Shown: one piece after another, positions 1 through 13,559 of the stretch
Layout of the letters: each line of letters opens with the position of its first letter
Position numbering within the stretch: position 1 is the stretch's first letter
Assembly: GCA_026419785.1 (NCBI GenBank)
Contig: JAODTK010003455.1
Span: forward strand, 336,365-400,364
DNA: 64,000 nt
Direction: 5' to 3'
Source of the DNA: Sclerodactyla briareus
Lineage: Eukaryota; Echinodermata; Holothuroidea; Dendrochirotida; Sclerodactylidae
The notes under the pieces: model-generated
Told to the model about the DNA's origin: nothing
Database searches by the model: none
What the model saw: the letters and a program-made list of their open reading frames with translations, nothing else
Program-made: the position numbers and the translations under genes

Positions 1-362
1 AAGTTAAATAGCAGCAGTACCATGACCCGAACGGTATCTTGATCCAAACAGCGCATATTATATTTGTATGATAGGCGAATTTGCGTAGGGCGCTATGTTT
101 TGAAGTAAATTTGATTTTAAACATTGGTCTGTCTGAAACAAGTTCTCATCACCATACACAGTGGGATCCGAAAAGGCAATCTGTGCTGTTGCATTATGAG
201 TATGGCACACAAAATTGTGTTGGGTAGTTAGCTATGATAACACATTCCACATTGTATGCAATTTTTCGGCTCAAAGTATATAGTGAGTTTCATTTCAAGT
301 GCACACCCTGGTTTCAAGGACCCTATGGCTCTTTCTTTTAATGTTTTGTTCGATTGGAATAA

Positions 363-747
363 GGCCAAGTAAAAAAAAAAGCAGTTCTCGCCCCCCCGCC
401 CGCACGCTTTTTTAGATAATTGTCAAATTTCTTTTTTTTTTGACAACTTCACTGAAAATTGCTTCAAAATATGTTTGAAAGAAGAAGAAGCTTACTACTG
501 ATGACCAGCAAACTAGGTAAGGAACATTTTGGGATGGCTTGTGGCCACTTGGGGGATAAACCTCAGGGGAAAAAAGAAAAAAAAGAAGCCTCATGCTCAA
601 TTCCAAAACTGCTGACCGCGAATACAGTATAAATATGGGTATTCTGGACTGTCTGAGAGCAAAAAAGAAAAGAAAAAAAAAGGCCCTCACGCCCAACTTT
701 CAGCAAAGTTAGCGAGTAAAAACTCCCATTTTTTTTTTTACTTGGCC
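363..747. mobile_element. Probable PIF/Harbinger (Tourist-like) MITE
   Basis: A 385-bp segment is bounded by perfect terminal inverted repeats, GGCCAAGT followed by 10 A on the left and its complement on the right (11 T then ACTTGGCC). It is flanked on both sides by the trinucleotide TAA (360-362 and 748-750), a target-site duplication of the TWA type typical of PIF/Harbinger transposons. The interior is A/G-rich and has no transposase, so it would be non-autonomous. Part of the TIR length is homopolymer, which lowers certainty. Confidence 0.65.
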
Positions 748-3700
748 TAAAACTAAGTTGTTTGACAATAATACATCACGTAATGTTATAGTAATGTCAT
801 CCATTCTGCTTCTTTTTAATATTTGACTACCACATATTCTACTAGGTGGGCGGGTCATGGTACTCCCAGGCTATGTATTCTCTGAAATAATGTAGACACA
901 TTTATGGCAGAATATAATAACAATTTGATCAAAAATAATGTTAGGCTACATTCATTCTTTGTATTCAGTAGCCTCCCCCTCCTGGGCCTGTATATTGAGA
1001 GTGGTAGACTAGGCCTGACCTCATCTCTCCCTGTCGTAACCATGGAGCTATTATATTAACAGGAGAGGACATTAGACTGCATATTGCGTGCCCAGTTCAA
1101 AGTCCCGTCAGAGACCACAAGTGAACTATTTGCGCTATAACGCTTACCTTTGTTGCTTCATCAAATCAGCTTCCCGGACATAATAGTATGTCCATAATGC
1201 AAAGGTTTGGAACATATTCAGTGAGTGTTATCCTGTTTCAGAAAGTCAGCTGATCCATTACAGGAACACAGAAACTAAAATTTATTTGAAATACAAATTG
1301 ATTGCGTCTGGTAGGAACACGAACTAGCCGTGAAGTATAGCTTCACAGAGTGAATTGGAGCTAATTAATGTGAACTCCAACCAGAGGGGGCTGTCAAACA
1401 TGAACATATTCTAATATTCTGACAAAATGCGAATGGCGTCGCCAAATCACAGTCACTATAACACTACTTGTTTAGGTGAGGGCGCTTTTGCGCTTAGCAA
1501 CAGGCTCAACACTGACTTGTTCTGTATAGGACTACAGTACAGCATGTCCATGGCTTGGTCATAACATGAGGGCTTAAGAGGAAGAACCCTATCTTCTTAT
1601 GCTTCTCATTTGGAATTTCATGAGCAGCCTATCCAATGGAATAGATTGCAGAACTAGATTTGAACTTAACCACTTTGTTGTGGTATTTATGCTGGAAGAT
1701 GGATTCCATTTCAAAAGTCTTTGATATCGATAGCTCTGATCCTGCTTGGCATCCACACCATTCAGGTGTAATTCTATAAAGGCCGTCGCATGGATACAAT
1801 ATGTTAACAATAAAGCATTAGTACAATAACGTGAAATTTGGTTGCCCCATGTAAGCCAGAGTCCATAGGTCATATGGGAGATTACCCTAGCCCCCACACT
1901 GAAGCGTTATATTCATTAGAATACACAACGACGGCTATTATTTTCCCTGCCAAATACGAATGTTAAAATTAATGGCACAATTGAAACTTATACTGTTCGG
2001 GAATTGATGCCTAACCCCTCATGCATACCAGAATATCTGGTTAACACTAGTTTAGTGAGGCTTCAATCTAAATGTCAACAAAATTGTATCTTTATTTCCA
2101 ATTTTAGGATATTAGATTTTCCTCCAACCACCGTTCATGGTGCTTGCTGTTACTCAGTTCTGCAGCCACCTGCTATTCTGTGGGCAGTTTAGTTTCATCA
2201 TTCTTGAAAACTTCAACCTTTCGCATTGATTGAGGTGCCTGAAATTTTTGTAAAACTAAAAATTAATGCACTTTTGCCTTGGGAGGTCTTCACTTCATGG
2301 TTCACTGTAATGCAGTGGATTTACTCTATGTGTTTTGTTTACCCATGCCCCTGCGACGGGGGGGGGGGGTGCCTGGGGTGCTGCAGCACCCCCAGATTTT
2401 TATGACGGGGTGCGGAACACCCCTACCGATTTCAGGGGTCATTGTGTCCAGCACCCCAGGGCGATTTTTGGGCTTAAAGGCTGTCATGGATCAATTTTGC
2501 ACACAAAATTTGTATCCTGTTCTCGATAGCTGGCTGCATAAGTTTGTTATTCAGTGTACCTTGAGCACTGAATGGAAGATGTCCTAATATGACCCCTAAT
2601 TCACTTGATTTGATTTGGATTATTGATCCTGATTGTATTGACAAAAGATCTCTTGAAGTTATTCCTATAATTGTTTTATAAAATCACTCAAGGCACCTAC
2701 AACTTGATAAAATACCGAAACGTTGAATTTTTCAAGAATTTCCATCTGTATCTAAAAATGTACGTAACTTGTATGTTGCTCACGGTACCACCTAACGTCA
2801 ACTTCAACATTCGGTGGGGTTTGCACATTAGCCAGGCTTTCCCGACCATAGGGTTGAAGGTTGCCAGTGTAAAGATTCCTTGAACGAATCTCATCATTTT
2901 GTTTCTATCACCGATAGTTTTTGTGCTCTGTTAATCTTGTGTAATGGACGTGAACATGGTTAAGTCAAGTAATTAACTGGCCTTTCCGGTGGTCTTGAGG
3001 CCTGATTGTGTTTAAATATTTCCTTTGCCTCGCCTCGCGTCAACTGTGACATTCGCATTTGACGAGCACATCACCATAAACCACATGCACATGACGGAAG
3101 TTTTCAATCATATTTTGGATTCCTTAAAAAATAAGAATCATTACCATGGGGGGGGCGGCGATCACGGGGGGACGGGTGGGACATTTTCCCCATTTTTGGT
3201 GGGCGGCATAATATCAAATTTCCCCCCCCCCAATATTTTGCTGACTGGCGAAAAAAAATTCCTATGCTCATATGGTACAGTATATACGGCCAACAAAAAA
3301 TGCCAACTCAATTTTCTTATTAGATTGGTTAAATTTTTGTTGAGTAAGGCCGCAAAGGCCAAAAAAAAAAAAAAAAAAAAGCGCTGGCCGCGCGGTGTAT
3401 CCTAGTCCGGACCATGTATAATACAGTTGGCCCACGTGACAGAGAACAGGGCAAAACAACTGGTCAGGGGATCGTGAACATTAGTATGGAAGTTTACGTG
3501 GTTGACGTACGGCACTATAAAGGCGCGGAGGCGGGGGCGAAGTAATTCTGAGAAATGAGAAATTCGGACGGAAAATTTGAGCGGAAAAATCTGAAGAACT
3601 GACCAAATGTCTTACTGACTGGCTCAATCCTTTCAATCAAAATGCCGAAAAATAACACACATTTCCATGACGGGATTTTCAATCTGCGAGCAGCCTCCAA

Positions 3701-3900
3701 CCCAATGGAAGGGTCCTCGATCTCTAAGAGGGCTATGGTAGGAATGGCAGGACTACGATGAGGAAATGTAACGATTAACATCACGTTTTTGAAATTAAAA
3801 TGCAAATTTCAGTGATTGCATACGCCATGAGTCGTGGAAGGCCGCTACTGCAATTGGGGGGGGGGGGGGGGGTGGTCGTACGGTTCTTGTACGGTACAGT
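748..3900. other. Non-coding, repeat-bearing stretch
   Basis: No gene was recognised. Contents include an 18-bp palindrome at 2375-2392 within a G/C-rich repeat (2350-2480), a G/C-homopolymer-rich patch (3148-3235), an A20 run at about 3361-3380 and a G run at 3857-3872. Short open frames are AT-rich and lack splice or codon evidence. Confidence 0.5.
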
Positions 3901-3913
3901 CAACTGAGTGGTA

Positions 3914-4660
3914 CGAATGTAATGAATAAACGAGTTCTTCGAGTGTGGTTAAAATTGAAGATATACATTTAGAATCTATTGTCAATTTTGGGGGGATGTT
4001 GCTTAATGCCATTAAGACATGGGAAGTACCGTTCCGGCAATGTGGGGGATTCGTAGGCTCAAAATTTCCTTAACCTAATACGAGACCACTGATGCTTTGT
4101 AAGGAATAAACATAATTCAGGTCATTCAAGAACGTTGTGAAATACAATTTTTTTTGTAAATTATGCAAATTTTAGAGACCGTTGCCGACTGCCATACGTA
4201 AAATGAACATCCCCTTTTACCCTACGAGTCCACTGAGGGGTGCGGCCGCGCTCGCCCGAATTGTAAGGAAGGACACAGCGATAGTTCCTTCAAGAACGTT
4301 TCTTGAATATGAATTCGACATTTAAGGGCCATTTTAGAAGAAGTTGCTTACTGCCTACGGTCCAGGGAAATGCCGTTACTTCAAATCTGGGGGTATGTAA
4401 AAACAAAAACTTTTATTATGCCCTACGCGTCAACAACCGACGGTGGCCCCGAATTGTACGGAATAACAGTGATCCGAGTTCCTTCAAGTATGTTGCTTGA
4501 AATAGAAAAAATTCGGGAAATTATTGACGATTTTGGGATGTTGCTTACTGCCATATAACCACAGAAGTGCCGTTTCTGCAATCTGGAGGTAAGGGTCGGT
4601 AAAACCAAAAACTTCCTGCACGTACGCGCCAAACCATTATGCGCTCCGCTTAGAGGCGAT
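3914..4660. repeat. Short tandem array, about 160-195-bp units
   Basis: Four diverged units begin near 3914, 4098, 4257 and 4452. Each contains variants of 'gaattgtacggaataaac', 'ttccttcaagtatgttgctt' and 'gggatgttgcttactgccat'. The last unit merges into the first 4.5-kb duplication copy, and a further unit stands at 9034-9240 at the start of the second copy. Confidence 0.7.
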
Positions 4661-7600
4661 ACCCTCAATATTTCCCCACTCAATATTCAAACCCCGGATC
4701 ATTACCAAACCAAAAAAAAACAAAAAAAAAAAACAGGGAAATAATTATTATCAAGGATAAATGAAAAGCAGGACATTTTCAACTCATTGATCGAGTATGA
4801 AACATATTTGCATTCGAAAACAGCCAGAATCTTCAAAGGCGGAGGATGGACACTCCCTTCCCGTAACCCTCACTGACGGCGGTCCATAATGGGGACCATG
4901 AGGTTAACTTTCCTCTTACACCAGAAACCTGGCTAATACGCCGCGTACTGTTATTTGCTTTGGCTCAGGGTGGTTGCCACTAGCACTGCCTCGTGCTGCT
5001 AATTAACTGATTAGGGTACCGTACCGCCGGACATCCCGAGAGAACGTCTACTCGGAATCACGCGATTCGTTAGAAGTAGTAACAAAAAAAAAAGTACAAA
5101 AATGGCAAAAGATAAAATCTGAAAAATGAAAAGACGAAATGTAGGTTGTTGTGCAGGGCGGTGGGGAGGGCCTTTTGTCAGGAACGCTCAGCACCCCCAG
5201 TATGAAAAGTCGTTCGCAGGGAGGGGCCTCCGTTGTTAACAAGATTGTTGGTCGGCTGTAAGCGGTTGTGAACTTGAACTTCCAGGTACCGAGAAAGTGT
5301 GGTCGGGAATGATACGTTCGGTAACTACAAACAAGGGTGCCAATGGCACAGCAGCTCACCTCGTATGTGTATGTTTTCACTAGTTGCAATTTAAGTTAAG
5401 CGGACTGATGGATGCGCTAACGCTGATGTCACAAGTGCCAATGGATAGAAGCTCACTTGGTAAATATAAATACAAGAGAGTGCCCCCAGTGTCTCGCCTG
5501 GTTACGCTGTCAGTGGTTCCTTCCATCAGTCCCATCCAAACAATTTATGATGTCATTCCTATGTGCTGCTTCCAAGTTCTGGTATAGCATGTAATAACAG
5601 AACAGCTTACTAATCGTGAACACTTTCCAATTCCATATGACTAATTATTGACCTGTCTACCAAAGGAGTAGGAGTTTGTGGACAGGTGACTAAAATTGCC
5701 GGACCTTATGCAAATTAGACACAATACTCAACTTTCATTGATTACATAAATAGCTCATTACTATGTGGACTGCACTCCCATACGTTTTTCATGGGAATCC
5801 AACACCAAACCTAACAGTTGCAATGAATGAGGCCAATTATACCACATTGTATTATTACCTTACCAACCCCAGTGACTCAGTCCATGTTTAAATTTGAGGG
5901 GGAATAAACTCACCCTTCAAAGCGTTGATGAAAAACTAAAAACTTTGAATTTTGGAATAAAACACTTTCACAACACCACCGACAAAGTGATCGCTAAGTC
6001 TCTTCTCTGAACTTTGTTCAGGCTCGGTTTTTGTTTTGACCATTCCACTAGTGCAATCTGAAGAAAAGTGACTGATTGAGCTAAAATTGATGTCAATAAT
6101 GGCATTTGGGGGACCGTCGACGAAAAATCCTGAACGAACTCAAAAGGTATGGTTTACAAGCATTACTATGACCTTTCTTTCAAAATGGGGTCCCCTTGAG
6201 GTCCACACTGGGATCGGTCGGAAATTTGCAAACACCCGCAATGGACCACTGCCTCCTCTAATGTTATCTCTAACGGAAATCGATTGAAGCTGTTAGAGGA
6301 GATTCATTCGAAGCTAGGGAAACCTTGTGGGTGTTTGTTTCATATAAATGATTCCCTTGGGCCCGAGTGGGACCCTTGACCAAAATTTCCTGAACATGAC
6401 AGTTATGACTCTTACATACATTACAACCATTCTTATGACCCAACTTCAGCAATGTCACAGATTTGTAGGATACGCCCCTTCTGCATTTTTTCACATGAGA
6501 ATTCCTGGGCCCAAATTCCAAGAACACCCAATGGCCCTCCCACCCATGACCATTACACGTAACTTTGAAGAAGATCAAATGAATCGTGTGGGTGGAGATG
6601 CAATTCAAATACCATTGTGTGAATTTCATAAAATGGGCCAAGTGCAACCTTTGACTGGAAATTGTGAACCTGAAGGTACGCCTGTTAGACCATTATCTTA
6701 CCGAACTCGAACTGTACACCACATCGTGAGCATTTTGGTGATCTGCATGAATGCCAGGCCCACACAAGCCTTGTGCTCAAAATTCTTGGACACCCCTGAT
6801 AGCCCAATAATCATTGTGACCAAGTTCATATCATGATCTCCTCAAAGAATGTTACGAGTAAGCACTTGAGTCCGATTTGTTCCAGAACCTTAAATAGGTA
6901 ACCATGCACCATCGCAGAAGCTCACCCAGCCATATGGCCAAGTTAGCTACAATCGTTGAAATTCTGGATAATCCCTTGATTTCAATTAATCAGACCTGCC
7001 TTTTAATCAGGTCTTCACATGTTCCCAACTCCCACCTTATTCGGAGGACATAAGTTCCAACTGACTCATACAAGCACCCACCTTCGAATTGCCAGCAGTC
7101 CGTGAGGAAATGTGCATATTTTCTAGTAATACCTACAAATCATTATAATGACCTTCAACACTTCTTTCTGCGCCCATGTGTGTAATTATGATACTGATCA
7201 ACCCAAAAATTGCCTTTTTTTTACATCCTTCCCTCCAAGCTGCAGAAGTTGCTAATGATGTATAGACCATTATGTACGTGAACATGAAAAAAAAAACAAA
7301 GATACCTGGATGATCTCTGCCTGCAAACTGGGAATTACGCGTAGGTATCATTAATCTGGCTGAAATAACAGTATGTTCACTCTTTCCCATTGACTGGTAC
7401 AATAGCATACAAACAAGACAAGTCCATGGATTTCCACAAATCTGCATATGCAAATAATTAGACTCCTAAAAGCAAATTGCATCATTAAAGGACTTTGAGA
7501 CTCGCCCTACTGTAAAATTTATTAATCTCCACCAAGTTCTTGGGAGGGAATCCAAACAAACTTCTAAAACTGGCATAAATTATGTGGGGCAATTAGACTA

Positions 7601-9033
7601 CTCAATGAGCACATCTGGGGAAAGTAATCAGTTGTGTATGCATATAGTTGTTATATTCACTCGGAAACTGGATCACCAAAATGCACTACCAATCAAGATA
7701 TATCTTGTACTCAAGCTTTGGGCCAATTTTCAAATAAATATGCAAATTTATGCAAATGAGTATGCGTATTTTGGACCGAAAAGTGGATGAATCGTCGACA
7801 ATCTTAATCGTACACCACTTATGGCACATTGTTTATCACAAAAAGTCAGCATGATGGCTTCCAGTGCTGGAGTGCGAGTTCCTCTCAATCGAGTCCGAGT
7901 TATCCGAGTCCGAGTCAGTGGCTTCCGAGTCCGAGAGTCATTATGCAATTTTGACCTGATAATACATTTACAAATCAAAGCAAATTCTTAACAACGGCTG
8001 TATCGCTTTGCTTATACTGGGCATGTTTTAAATGCCAGGGATAATGACACAATGTACTGACAGTAACAAAACTTGTAAATAGAGGACTCGGGCTGGTTCA
8101 ACCAATGACAGGTACGATATTGGAGGTCTTTCTGAGTTACTCTGATAGCCGAGATTTGTAAGCGGTATTAATACTGGACTAGTACTTTGAGTGCAACACA
8201 AAGCGGAGTTGCCGGTAGGCATGGACTTCCTGAGCATAATGGGACACATCCAATTAAAAAAATATATAAAAAAAATGTATAACATAAGTATGAAAATAAA
8301 TTATAAAAAATATTCGAGTGCCATGCATGATCTAAGCATTGAAAAGCATTGAGAGAAGAAAATTGATTTCTTCCACATTTCATCTCCCTTTTTATGGAAG
8401 CTTCTTCTCATTGAAAACCCCCCCCCCCCCCCCCCGCGAATCATTATTCACACAAGTCACATAACCTTTCATTATTCTTATCATTATCTATCTCACTATG
8501 CCACATAAATAAAATAAGCTGACGCATATCGATCGAAAGATATCGAAAGATTCAGATTATGTTACTGGAATGTTCGTGGTGGCGAAGAAAGAAATTGCAC
8601 CCCATGAATTACAGAGAATTACCGCATGCGGTCATTTTTGCCATGCTCTATTCACATGAATTTACTAGCTACGCGGAGAAGTGGAAGACCCATGCCATCA
8701 AATTAATTTGATTGTTTTAAAAATAGGATATATATTGTCCTGCCTGATTTATAATGCAAACCAATTGTTCAAATAACAGCGATCGCCACCGTGTCTAGCC
8801 TGGTTGCGCGATCAGTGTTTCCATCTAATAGTCACCATGCAAACAATTACAAGGCATTCAAGTGTTTGCTGTGAAGATTTTGGTTTCTTTTTATTGTTTT
8901 TTTTTTATTATGCATTTAACCACCTTCTAATCAGTGATCAATGTCGAATCGTAAGGAACTGGATTAGGTACAAGGTCTTACTGAAGGTGAAGAGAAGTAT
9001 AAGTTTTGGGAATGTGACTAAGATTGTGTCCTA
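4452..9033. repeat. Tandem duplication copy A, about 4.6 kb
   Basis: This copy and the next (9034-13525) can be aligned collinearly end to end: the gtacggaataa start, the C-rich runs (8420 and 12945), the Ala/Thr-rich blocks and the terminal 'gaagtataagtt' segment all recur. No open frame is conserved between copies, so it is not coding. It contains a 'tccgagtccgag' hexamer-like patch (about 7885-7935) and two related internal segments (about 5484-5760 and 8790-9030) that share 'gtgtctcgcctggtt'. Confidence 0.85.
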
Positions 9034-12000
9034 ATTGTACGGAATAAACATTGATCCGAGTTCATGCAAGTATGTTTCTTGAAATAGAAAAATGCGGGAA
9101 TTATTGACGAGATTTTTTGGGATGTTGCTTACGGCCATATAACCCCCAGAAGTGCGTTTCCTGCAATATGGAGGGTCTTAAAACCAAAAAAATTCCTGCA
9201 CGATACCGCGCCAAACCATTATGGCGTCCGCTTAGAGGGCGGATACCCTCATATTTCCCACTCATATTCAAACCCTGTGCCGGATCATACCAAACCAAAA
9301 AAAAACAAAAAAAAACAGTGAAATAATATATTATCCGTGCTTAATATGAAAAGCAGGACATTTTTCAACTCATTGATCTAGTATTTGAAACAATTGCATC
9401 TTCGAAACAGCCAGAAATATTCAAAGGGGAGGATGGAAACTCCCCTTCCCTGATACCCTCACTGACGGCGTCCATTAAGGGGACCCTGAGAGTGAACTTT
9501 TCTCTTACATCAGAAACATGGCTACTACGCCGCCCGTATGGTTAATTTTGCTTTTGCCTATGGGTTGCCACTAGCACTGCCTCGTGCTGCTAATAACTGA
9601 TTAGGGTACCGTACGCGTACAATCAGAGCGTACTGTCTAATCGGAATCCGCGATTGCGTTCTGAAGTAACAAACATAAAAGTTACAAAAAATGCAAAAGC
9701 TAAAATCTGAAAATGAAAAGGACGAAAATGTAGGTTTTGTGCAGGGGGTTAGGGTGAGGTGCATTTGTCAGCGATTGCTCAGCACCCAGTATGAAAATCG
9801 TTCGCAGGGGCCTGGTGTTACAAGCATGTTGGTCGGCTGTAACGGTTGAACTTCTTTGAACTTCCAGGTACCGAGAAAAGTGGTTCGGAATTGATACTTT
9901 GGTAACCTACAAACAAGGGTGCCATGGCACAGCAGCTCACCTCGTATGTGTTATGTTCCACTAGTGCAATTTACTGTTAAGGGACTGATTGGCGAACGCT
10001 GATGTCACAAGTGCCATGGACATAGAAGCTCACTGCGAGTACATATATAAATACAAGATATTGCCCCCAGTGTCTCGCTGGGTACGCGGTCAGTGGTTCC
10101 TTCCATCAGTCACCATCCAAAACAATAGGAGTCATTCTCTCTGTCCGAGATTTGTACAGCATTAACAGAAACAGCTTACTATCAGTGAACAATTAAAATC
10201 ATGAGGGACTAATTATGACCTGTTCTGACCAAAGGGAGTAGGAGTTGGTGGAAATGTGACTAATAAAAATTGCCCGGAATATGCCAAATTAGACACATAT
10301 ACTCAACTTTCATGATACAGAAATATATCATACTAATAGTGGGACTTGCACTCAATACGTTCCAGGGAATCAACAAAACATGAACATTTGCATGATGAAG
10401 CAAAGTATACCACATTGTTATACCCCCCCCAGTGACGCAAGTCAATGTTAAATTGAGGGGGAATAAACATTACCCTTCCCAAAGCTTCATGAAAAACGTA
10501 AAAACTTTGAAATGTGGAATAACATTTCACACACACACGCGACAAATAGGGATCGCCCTAAGTTCTTCCTGAACTTTGTCAGGCGGGTTGACAAGTTCCA
10601 ATAGTGCAAATCTGAAGAAAAAGTGACTGATGGGCTAAATGATGTCATAATGGCATTTGGGACCTTCGACCGAAAATCCTGCGAACAATCAAAGTTATGG
10701 TACCAAGAGCATTACTAGACCGTTATTTCAATGGGGGCCCCTGGGTCCACAATGGGGATCGGGCCGGAAATTTGCAAACACCCGCAATGGACCCAATGCC
10801 TCTAATGTATTCTCTTAACGGAAATCGATTTGAAGCTGTAAGAGGAGATGCAGTCGAAGCACATTGTGTGGTTTAATAAATGGGGGAAAAGGGGGCATTG
10901 GGCCGAGTGGGAACTTGGAACCAAATATTCCTGAACATGACAGTATGACTATTACACCATCTTATGACAACTTCCGCAATGTCACAGAATTTGTAGGGCT
11001 AAGCATTCTGCATTTTTTACATGGAATTCATGGGCCCCAAAATTCCGAAACACCCCAATGGCCCTCCCTACCCAAGGCCATTACATGTAATTTGAAGAAA
11101 AGATCAAACCAAATGAAACTTGTGGGGGAGATGCATTTCAAATACCATTGTGTGAATGAAATTTTCAATAAATATGGCCCAAGTGCAACCTTTGATGGAA
11201 AATTGGAACCTGAAAGGTACCCTGGTTAGACCATTATAATGATCACGAACATCAGAATGTACACCACCATCGTGGAAAGCATGTTGGTGATCGCATGATG
11301 CCAGGGCCCACACCAACCTTGTGCTCAAATCTTGGAAACCACTGATAGCCCAAGATTTCATTGTGACCAAGTCATCATGATCCATCAAAGGTTATTTGTA
11401 AGAGTAGCAATTTGGAGTCGAGTGTTGACAGAAGAAACGAAATCGGTGAACCAGCACATCGCAGAAAGCTCACCCAGACATATAGCATATTTTTTAGCGT
11501 AAGGAGCAACAATCGTGATTGAAATTCGGATAAGTCCCATGATATCAAGAATACAGACCTGCCCAATTTTAATCAAGGGTCTCACATGTCCCAAAACTCC
11601 ACATGAGTGAGGAGGAACAATATGTTCCATGACTATACAGCACCCACCTCGAAGTGCAGGCAGTCCAGTGAGGAATGGGCATATTTTCTAGTAATATAAA
11701 AAATCATTATAATGACCTTCAACAACTTCTGCGCCCATGTGTTCTAATTATGATACTGATCAACCCAAAAATTGCCTGTTTTTACATCCTTCCCGCCAAT
11801 CTGCAGAGTTGTTGGAATGTATAGGACCATTTAGTGTACGTGATGAAATATGAAAAAAAAAAAAAAACAAAGATACCGGATATCTCTGCCGGCAAACTGG
11901 GAATTACGATGTAGGATCAAATAATCTGGGCTGAATAAAGTAGTTGCACCTCTTTCCCATTGAACTGGTACAATAGCATACAAACAAAGACAAGGCCATG

Positions 12001-13525
12001 GATATTCAAAAAATCTGCTATGCAATTAGAATACCTAAAAGCAAATAGTCACATTAAAATGACTTTGGAGACTGCGAACCCTACTGTAAAATTCTTCAAT
12101 CTTCCACAAATTAGTGGGAATCCAACAAACTTCTAAAACTGGCATAAATTATGCAAATTAGGAATAGCTCAATGAGCAATATGGGAAAGTAATCAGTTGT
12201 GTATGCATTATATTTTTATTCATAACGGATCACAAATATGCCCTACCAATCAAGAGAATGTTGTACGCAAGATTGTGGGCCAATTTTCATAAATATGCAA
12301 TTTATGCAAATTAGTATGGTATTTTGGACGAAAAGTGGATGCACGTCGACAACATTTCATCGTTTACACCATTTATGGACTATTGTACACAAAAATGTCA
12401 GCATGATGGCTTCCAGTGCTGGAGTCGAGTCTCTCAAGCCGAGTCCGAGTTATCCGAGTCCGAGTCATTGGGCTTCCGAGTCAGAGAGTCATTTATGTAA
12501 ATTTGACCTGTACTACTTTACAAATTCAAAGCAAATCTTAACAACGGCTGTATCGCTTGCTATACCAGGCACTGTTTTAAATGCAGCGCTACGATAACAG
12601 TACTGACGTAACAAGGACTTTAATAGAGACGGCGGTCATACCTTCATGACAGGTACGATCTTGGAGGTCTTCTGATTTTACTCTGATAGCCGAGAGTAAG
12701 GGTAACTGACTATACTTTTGAGTGCAACACAAATGGAGGTCGACTTGCAGGCATGACTTCCTGGAGCATACCGACAACATTCCAATAAAAAAAAAATCTA
12801 TAAAAAAAAGGTAAAATACGTTATGAAATTAAAATATAAAAATATCGATTGCCATGCATTATCTACCATTGAAAAGCATAGAGATATGAAATTGATATTC
12901 TTCAAATTCATTTCCTTTTGTATGGAATCTTTCTTCATCATGTGAACCCCCCCCCCCCCTGCGAATCTTATTCACACAAGTCACACTACCTTCATTACTA
13001 TTCAATCTATCTCACTATGCCACATTAATAAATTGGTCTGACGGCTATATCGTCAATGAAATATCGAAAGATTATTGTTACTGGAAATGTTCGTGGGGCG
13101 AAAGCAATTGCACCCCAATGAATTACAGAGAATTACACTGCCTGCCGGTCATTTTTGCCATGAATATTCACATTGATTACTATGTACGCGGAGAAGTGGA
13201 ATGAATACCCACTGCCATCACATATTGATTTGTTTTTAAAAAAATATGGATATATATTTGTCCATGCTGATTTAAAATGCAAACAATTTTTCAACTAACA
13301 GATGGCGATAGCCCCAGTGTCTGCATGGTTTGCGCGATCAGGTTTCCATCATATAGTTCACATGCAAACAATTACAAGGCATTAAAGGGGCTTAAGATTT
13401 GGGTTAAGCATTTAACACCTTCTAATTCAGTGATCAATTCGAATTCGTAAGGACTGATTAGGGACAATGTCTACTGAAGAGGGAAGAAGTATAAGTTGGT
13501 GGAAAGGTGACTAAGATTTGCCTCA
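9034..13525. repeat. Tandem duplication copy B, about 4.5 kb
   Basis: Second head-to-tail copy. It differs from copy A by many one- to three-base insertions and deletions plus some substitutions, and has no reading frame in common. The indel-dominated divergence resembles raw long-read error or two unpolished haplotypes, although real divergence is possible. Confidence 0.85.
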
Positions 13526-13559
13526 TTTTATGCAAGTTAACACAATATCAACTCCTATG

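Noticed and set aside
6348..6836. 162-codon plus-strand open frame in duplication copy A
   Set aside because: The equivalent region in copy B (around 10.86-11.23 kb) does not keep the frame, so the sequence is not coding.
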